Origin: an uncultured bacterium
Lineage (GTDB): Bacteria; Cyanobacteriota; Vampirovibrionia; Gastranaerophilales; Gastranaerophilaceae
Direction of reading: 5' to 3'
DNA length: 47,458 nt
NCBI GenBank assembly: GCA_902794035.1
Contig: CADBFN010000013.1
Location: forward strand, 1 to 47,458
How positions within the stretch are numbered: position 1 is the first letter of the stretch; each line of letters starts with the position of its first letter. Positions 43,115 through 47,458 of the stretch are shown in pieces. Both the position numbers and the translations under genes were made by a program. The notes below the pieces were generated by a model that did no database searches, had not been told where the DNA came from, and was given only the letters and a program-made list of their open reading frames with translations.

Positions 43115-43360
43115 GTGAAGATTTCAGCAATAAACGATTTTATATACAGTAATACCCGTAGATCTGCAGGAGATTGGGATGATATAGCAAACATCCCTGA
43201 TATTGCAGATACTTTGACTGATGATAATAAAGAATCCGAAAATCCGTTATGTTATGATTTTTGGCAGGATAAAATAAACAGTACAAATTATTATATTGAT
43301 AAAAATTATCATGAAATAGCTGATAATTATAAAAAAATGGCAAATTTTTTAAATAATTAA
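43115..43360 (+). CDS. Small polar protein, unknown
   Basis: An 81-residue protein beginning at a GTG (43115, KISAINDFIYSNTRRSAGDWDDIAN) is more likely than the frame from 43097, which starts within a T-rich leader. There is no signal peptide or membrane segment, and the C-terminus looks helical (IDKNYHEIADNYKKMANFLNN). I recognise no family. It ends four bases from the SNF2 gene end. Coding status is moderately supported by amino acid composition; no good ribosome site is seen. Confidence 0.5.
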   Translation: MKISAINDFIYSNTRRSAGDWDDIANIPDIADTLTDDNKESENPLCYDFWQDKINSTNYYIDKNYHEIADNYKKMANFLNN

Positions 43361-43364
43361 TCTA

Positions 43365-46300
43365 TTAATCAACCGAGAAGATTTCGCGAATATCATCCAT
43401 TGTCAGTGATTTTGTAATATTTCTGTCAACAGAAATTACGCTATCAACAAGATCTCGTTTAACACCTTTGAGTTTTTGAATTTTTTCTTCAACCGTATTT
43501 TTGGTAATAAGTCTATACACAAATACTTTTTTGGTTTGTCCGATACGATAAGCACGGTCTGTTGCCTGATCTTCAACTGCCGGGTTCCACCAGGGGTCAT
43601 AGTGAATTACATAATCTGCCCCTGTCAGGTTCAAACCGGTACCGCCGGCTTTCAAACTGATTAAGAATATCGGTATTGTCGGATCATTATTAAATCTGTC
43701 AACTGCTTCTTTACGGTCTTTGGTTTTACCAGTCAGATATTCGTATTTAATGCCTTCTCTGTCAAGCCAAGCTTTAATAATATCAAGCATATTAACAAAT
43801 TGAGAGAATAACAGAATTCTGTGACCTTCCGATACAATTTCTTCAAGCATAGATTTAAGTTTTTCAAATTTACCTGATGAAATAATATTTTTAACATTAT
43901 CTTTATCATAAAGTCTTGGGTGGCAGCAAATCTGACGCATACGCAAAAGTGCTGAGAAGATTGACATTCTGCTCTTTTCAAGACCGTTTTGTTCAATTGA
44001 TTTGAACAATTCCTCTTTTGTAGAATCAAGAACCTGTAAGTAAAAGTCTTTTTGTTCATCTGTCATTTCACAGTATGCAACGTTTTCAACCTTATCAGGC
44101 AAATCTTTGGCTACATCACGTTTCATACGACGCAATATGAACGGATAAATTTGTAATTTCAGACGTTTTTCAACAACTTTATCATGGCGTTCCATAATCG
44201 GATTTACATAGTGAGAATTAAAATCTCCCATTGAGAATAAAAATCCCGGCATCAGGAAGTCAAATACAGACCACAATTCCTCAAGTTTATTTTCAATAGG
44301 TGTACCAGACAATGCGAGTTTGTGCATAGACTGAAGTCTTTTTACAGCCATTGCTGTTTGAGAAGTCGCATTTTTAATATTTTGGGATTCATCAAGAATT
44401 ATATATCTGAAATTAATATCTTTTAATTTTTCAATATCGCGTCTTACAAGTGCATAGCTTGTTATAACAACATCATATTCAGGTATTTTTTTGAAAAATT
44501 GTTTTCTTTCTCCGCCCTGCAATTTTAAACATGTAAGAGTCGGTGCGAATTTTTGAATTTCGTTTTCCCAGTTAAACACGACGGTAGTAGGTGCGATTAC
44601 AAGTGTAGGCATAGGGCCGTCCACTTCTTTTGCCTTTTGTACGGCAGTAAGTGCCTGCAAAGTTTTACCCAAACCCATATCATCAGCCAAAATACCGTTT
44701 AAACCGTATTTATACATAAACCATAACCAGCCGAAACCTTTAAGCTGATATTCACGAAAATCTGCATTTATGCCTTCAGGCAGTTTTAAATCCTCTGAAG
44801 TTGAGAAGGTGGACATCTGTTCCCAAAATTCTTTAAATCTGTCACTTAAAACAAGTTCAATTCCTAGGTTTTTAAGTTCGTTTATCAAGCCTGCGCGGAA
44901 GGTTTTGACGGTAAATGTATTATCTTCATTTCTGTAAACATCAAATGAATTGAATGTTCTCATCATTGCATAAATACTTTGTACCGGATATTCAACAAAA
45001 CCGTTACTTCTGATTCTTGAATATTTTTCGTCTTTTTGTGCGGTGTCATATATTTCTTCAAAATCAATTATTTCTTCTCCAACCTGACCGTATATTTTTA
45101 CGTCAAAACTATCAGGCTGTTCTTCTGAGAAGTCGATTTTTGCACAAAGTTTGAACGGATTTTCCATAATTTTGAAAAATGACATATCGTCTTTTTCTTC
45201 AAATTTCCAGCCATCGCCTGCTTGTTTCAGATAATAATTGTAAAAATCAATAGCTGTTTCTTTTTCTAATGCAAGGTTATTTGTCTGCATCGGAATAAAT
45301 TTACATGCCAAAAGCATTGCGTAAGCTTCGTTTTCGTGTTTAATATTTCTTTTAACCCAGTAGATGACATCTGAATCAGGCTTTTTAACCGTAATATACG
45401 GGGCCTTATCCTGTGCTGTTTTTGAATAAGGAACTCTGACTCCGTCGTATTCAAAATTTAATTCGGCTTTAAGACTTTGATCGTAATCAATACCCATTGT
45501 AACAACATTTATCGGCGGACGTTCTTCAAGCATAAGTTTTGAAATTTCATCATCTATCACAACATCCATTACTTCACGAAGTTTTGGCAAATCTTCATAG
45601 ATAAATTTTCCGCATTCCGCATCTTTAATATCTGTAAATGATGCTTTTGTAATGCTTTGCGGTAATGCCTGAATAGCAACATTTGTCGGGAACATTACAT
45701 TTTTGTATCTTCCCCATTTCAGATGTCTTGAAAAATACCTGACTTCTTCAAACGGGTAAACATCATCCCTGTCAGGTCTTTGCCATTCCAAAGACAATAA
45801 CAAAGTTCCCGGTGTCTGAGATTTATTGACATAAAGGACAAGTTTCCATTCTTCATCCATAAATTTTAAACGCTCTTTTGTGCGTTCGTCTAATACTTCG
45901 TCAGCTTTGGCAAGCAGCGGGAAAATTGAACCAAATTTTGCAATAGGAACATCATACCAGCCGGCTTTTTTATCCTGTCTTGAAATTTGTAAGAGTTCTT
46001 TAAATATCAAAAATTCAACTTTTTGTGAATCATTCAGGACAAAGTTTTTATCTTGTTTTTGGGCTTCCAAAATAGCTCTGAATAAAGGTTCAATCTGTCT
46101 GATGATTTTTCCTGTCTCTCTTGAACGCACTAATACTGAAAAGAAGTTAGGTTTTCTTTTTGAATTGAAGTGGAAAATATAACTTCCCTGCGGTTTTTCG
46201 GTAAGCTGTGTATTTTCATCCGGAAATTCAAATTCCATGCCGAATTTTGTTGAAAGCCAGTCTTCATAACAATGCTCATCAATCGCTTTAAGAGCAACCG

Positions 46301-46547
46301 CAACTGCGTGCTTACACCATTCTTCTTTAAGCGGGCAATTACATCTTGCTTCGACTTTATTTTTTTTGAAAATTAAATCGGTATTATAATGATCCTGAAA
46401 ATTACCTTTAACCTTTGCCATGTAAAAGTTTTTTTCAGGATAATTATCAAATACCATATCTTTTGTATGATATTCGTAACCTCTGCGCCAACTTCCGGCA
46501 CTTGAATTTTCCTTGATATACTTGTAATTAAATTCTGTTGTACTCAT
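43365..46547 (-). CDS. SWIM-SNF2 helicase-like ATPase
   Basis: The 1060-residue product begins with a SWIM zinc finger, CNCPLKEEWCKHA (C69, C71, C78, H80). A long middle region of about 500 residues follows, then a full SNF2 motor. The motor has Walker A ADDMGLGKTLQAL (about 615-627), motif II DESQNIKN in place of DEAH (about 718), ALSGTPIENKLEELW, and the C-lobe with ISLKAGGTGLNLTGADYVIHYDPWWNPAVEDQATDRAYRIGQ. It resembles HepA/RapA-like bacterial Snf2 proteins, which remodel RNA polymerase or DNA-protein complexes. It is alone, not beside restriction-modification or DISARM genes. The start is followed by SWIM directly, as in related proteins. Confidence 0.94.
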   Translation of the reverse strand: MSTTEFNYKYIKENSSAGSWRRGYEYHTKDMVFDNYPEKNFYMAKVKGNFQDHYNTDLIFKKNKVEARCNCPLKEEWCKHAVAVALKAIDEHCYEDWLSTKFGMEFEFPDENTQLTEKPQGSYIFHFNSKRKPNFFSVLVRSRETGKIIRQIEPLFRAILEAQKQDKNFVLNDSQKVEFLIFKELLQISRQDKKAGWYDVPIAKFGSIFPLLAKADEVLDERTKERLKFMDEEWKLVLYVNKSQTPGTLLLSLEWQRPDRDDVYPFEEVRYFSRHLKWGRYKNVMFPTNVAIQALPQSITKASFTDIKDAECGKFIYEDLPKLREVMDVVIDDEISKLMLEERPPINVVTMGIDYDQSLKAELNFEYDGVRVPYSKTAQDKAPYITVKKPDSDVIYWVKRNIKHENEAYAMLLACKFIPMQTNNLALEKETAIDFYNYYLKQAGDGWKFEEKDDMSFFKIMENPFKLCAKIDFSEEQPDSFDVKIYGQVGEEIIDFEEIYDTAQKDEKYSRIRSNGFVEYPVQSIYAMMRTFNSFDVYRNEDNTFTVKTFRAGLINELKNLGIELVLSDRFKEFWEQMSTFSTSEDLKLPEGINADFREYQLKGFGWLWFMYKYGLNGILADDMGLGKTLQALTAVQKAKEVDGPMPTLVIAPTTVVFNWENEIQKFAPTLTCLKLQGGERKQFFKKIPEYDVVITSYALVRRDIEKLKDINFRYIILDESQNIKNATSQTAMAVKRLQSMHKLALSGTPIENKLEELWSVFDFLMPGFLFSMGDFNSHYVNPIMERHDKVVEKRLKLQIYPFILRRMKRDVAKDLPDKVENVAYCEMTDEQKDFYLQVLDSTKEELFKSIEQNGLEKSRMSIFSALLRMRQICCHPRLYDKDNVKNIISSGKFEKLKSMLEEIVSEGHRILLFSQFVNMLDIIKAWLDREGIKYEYLTGKTKDRKEAVDRFNNDPTIPIFLISLKAGGTGLNLTGADYVIHYDPWWNPAVEDQATDRAYRIGQTKKVFVYRLITKNTVEEKIQKLKGVKRDLVDSVISVDRNITKSLTMDDIREIFSVD

Positions 46548-46708
46548 CTACGGAGTATTTCACTTTCTTTCAAGGGTTGTAAATATAACCTATATAGACA
46601 CGCTAAATCTATAATCTCTTCACCCTTCAGAAAGATTATACATGTAAAACCTGTAAAATGCAAGTAGAAATTTCCATAGTATTTTTCGAGAATTATAAGA
46701 TTAATATA

Positions 46709-46737
46709 TTGACAAGAATAAAAAAAAAATAAATAAT
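46709..46737 (+). promoter_or_regulatory. Candidate promoter before the repeat cluster
   Basis: TTGACA (46709-46714) is followed after 17 bp by AATAAT (46732-46737). A good ribosome site GAGAGGA (46761-46767) and an ATG (46777) come next, yet the frame stops after 16 codons. Together they look like the front of a normal gene whose body is now separated by repeats. Confidence 0.5.
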
Positions 46738-46776
46738 AAAATAAGTAGAATTAAGAAAAAGAGAGGATTTCAAATT

Positions 46777-46827
46777 ATGCCAAAAGTCAATAATAACAAG
46801 CGTTTCGACCTCGGGAGGGGGGGGTAA
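46777..46827 (+). CDS. 16-codon ORF ending at a run of eight G
   Basis: The frame reads MPKVNNNKRFDLGRGG and stops at TAA (46825-46827), directly after the G run at 46817-46824. The ribosome site GAGAGGA is nine bases upstream and a promoter candidate lies at 46709. One extra G would open the frame through the repeats to TAA at 47091-47093 (105 residues). It may be a truncated gene start, a leader peptide or a slippage site. Function is unknown. Confidence 0.35.
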   Translation: MPKVNNNKRFDLGRGG

Positions 46828-46866
46828 AAGCCTCTCATAGCAACGATTTTTGCGATTTCGCAAGCC

Positions 46867-46996
46867 GTCATTCTGAACTTTACAAAGCACTCTGCCGAGC
46901 AAAAACATCCGGTGAATGTTTTTGCGAGAGGAAACCGCAAAGTATAAGCCCTGAGCCTGTATGCATGGGAGCGCAGCGAGTCGCTGTTTCAGAATC
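46867..46996 (+). repeat. Family-D palindrome split by family-B element
   Basis: GTCATTCTGA (46867-46876) and GCGCAGCGAG (starting at 46971) are the two parts of a palindrome like that at 47038-47062. The 83-bp family-B sequence lies between them. The right part continues to CAGAATC near 46996. Confidence 0.6.
46881..46963 (+). mobile_element. Family-B 83-bp element, copy 2
   Basis: This copy matches the reverse complement of 10712-10794 at 80 of 83 bases. The hairpin GCAAAAACAT (46899-46908) with ATGTTTTTGC (46916-46925) is perfect. It has no coding potential of its own. Confidence 0.8.
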
Positions 46997-47037
46997 TATC
47001 AATTTGATTAATCAAAATGACATTTCAAATGTAACCC

Positions 47038-47062
47038 GTCATTCTGAGCGTAGCGAAGAATC
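47038..47062. repeat. Family-D palindromic repeat
   Basis: It begins GTCATTCTGAGCG and ends CGAAGAATC, a common bacterial intergenic palindrome type that reads as HSERSEES in one frame. It serves as the intact form for the split copy at 46867-46996. Confidence 0.7.
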
Positions 47063-47096
47063 TCCTGAATTATCAAATTTTGTGAATTCTTAAACT

Positions 47097-47200
47097 GTCA
47101 TTGTGAGAAAATCTCTGATTTTCGTGGCAATCACATCAAATCAACTTCGAACGCCATTGAACCAATGAGATTATTACGTCACTTTGCTCCTCATAATGAC
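47097..47200. repeat. 104-bp family-D element overlapping prepilin start
   Basis: The end GTCATTGTGAG (47097-47107) and CTCATAATGAC (47190-47200) are inverted with one mismatch. The prepilin ATG (47165-47167) and its first 12 codons lie inside the element. Confidence 0.6.
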
Positions 47201-47458
47201 AGATTAAAAAAATGTGCCTTTACTTTGGCAGAGTTGATGATAACCATAGGTATAGTTGGCGTAGTTGCGGCGATAACTATTCCTTTATTAATTCAGAATT
47301 CAAATTACAAAAAATTTACCACTCAATTTAGAAAATCCTTATCTACCTTAAATCAGGCAGCAATCTCTGCTCAGGCACAGTATGATATGGATTATGGAAT
47401 GATAACTTCAGAAAGCACCCCTTCAACCTGTGCAACAGACTCACTTTCAGGCGGACAA
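47165..47458 (+). CDS. Type IV prepilin-like protein, 5' part
   Basis: This partial CDS runs off the window end; 98 codons are present. After a basic leader (MRLLRHFAPHNDRLKKCA) comes the class III N-terminal processing/methylation motif FTLAELMITIGIVGVVAA, a hydrophobic helix and then IPLLIQNSNYKKFTTQFRKSLSTL. Cleavage by prepilin peptidase would be at A-F instead of the usual G-F, with Glu at mature position 5. The ATG at 47165 is the only in-frame start available, has no ribosome site, and lies in a repeat element that encodes most of the leader. Pilin, pseudopilin or other filament subunits are all possible. It is cut only by the window edge. Confidence 0.8.
   Translation, partial: MRLLRHFAPHNDRLKKCAFTLAELMITIGIVGVVAAITIPLLIQNSNYKKFTTQFRKSLSTLNQAAISAQAQYDMDYGMITSESTPSTCATDSLSGGQ

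Noticed and set aside
43620-43650. tRNA-like GGTTCAAA stretch
   Set aside because: It lies in the SNF2 coding sequence and no acceptor or anticodon stem can be formed around it. I saw no tRNA in the window.
43733-44059. 108-codon open frame within the SNF2 gene
   Set aside because: Same strand, other frame of a clear SNF2 motor; a shadow.
46693-46908. 71-codon minus-strand open frame
   Set aside because: Half of it is antisense family-B repeat and a G run (PPPP), the rest AT-rich promoter DNA; no coding support.

Overview
The window is AT-rich, densely coded chromosomal DNA with no rRNA, tRNA, CRISPR array or prophage that I can see. Gene content suggests an anaerobic, Gram-negative-type gut bacterium near the Vampirovibrionia/Gastranaerophilales (formerly Melainabacteria). 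The reasons are lipid A synthesis (lpxA) together with Firmicutes-like envelope genes (MurT, YtxH/DUF948 proteins, SpoIID), the [FeFe]-hydrogenase maturase HydG, and a prepilin with a KKCAFTLAE leader junction. The taxonomic placement is inference. TAG, TAA and TGA all serve as normal stops, so the genetic code looks standard.

Layout. 1-7.4 kb (minus): PC4-like protein, glmU, a flavin oxidoreductase, priA, a four-cysteine protein, pdxJ and murT. 7.5-9.0 kb (plus): four small envelope proteins including a DUF948/YtxH pair, closed by a terminator. 9.1-10.9 kb: an HExxH metalloprotease candidate and a DUF559 nuclease gene set between inverted repeats. 10.9-20.6 kb: an M20 peptidase, a compact DegT-like protein, ubiE, a lytic transglycosylase, an MscS channel, rlmH, a lactate dehydrogenase gene broken by an amber codon, hisS and a GT2 enzyme. 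20.6-29.6 kb: aminopeptidase, a secreted hydrolase candidate, and a GT2-ArnT-GtrA-type glycan module beside SpoIID. 29.8-36.3 kb: HU, a soluble histidine kinase, a Na+/H+ antiporter, an HD-domain protein, panE and a thioredoxin-like protein. 36.5-43.4 kb: a sigma-70 family factor, rnhA, thioredoxin, a WYL regulator, hydG, a ROK kinase and lpxA. 43.4-46.5 kb: a SWIM-SNF2 helicase. 46.6-47.5 kb: a repeat cluster leading into a truncated prepilin gene.

The most unusual content is a network of short GC-rich palindromic repeats. Family A (two hairpins plus a GGGTGAGGGGTT end) occurs in intergenic DNA, inside priA in frame, and as inverted copies directly abutting both ends of the DUF559 gene. Family B is an 83-bp sequence present twice, 36 kb apart, with 80/83 identity. 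Each copy lies inside a different palindromic repeat, and one copy can be removed on paper to restore an intact family-A repeat exactly. Family D (GTCATT...AATGAC ends) forms the cluster before the prepilin gene, supplies that gene's start codon and leader, and has a probable in-frame remnant in the ArnT-like gene. The DUF559 arrangement recalls REP-associated transposases flanked by inverted REPs, but with a nuclease of another fold. This is the best candidate here for an undescribed system.
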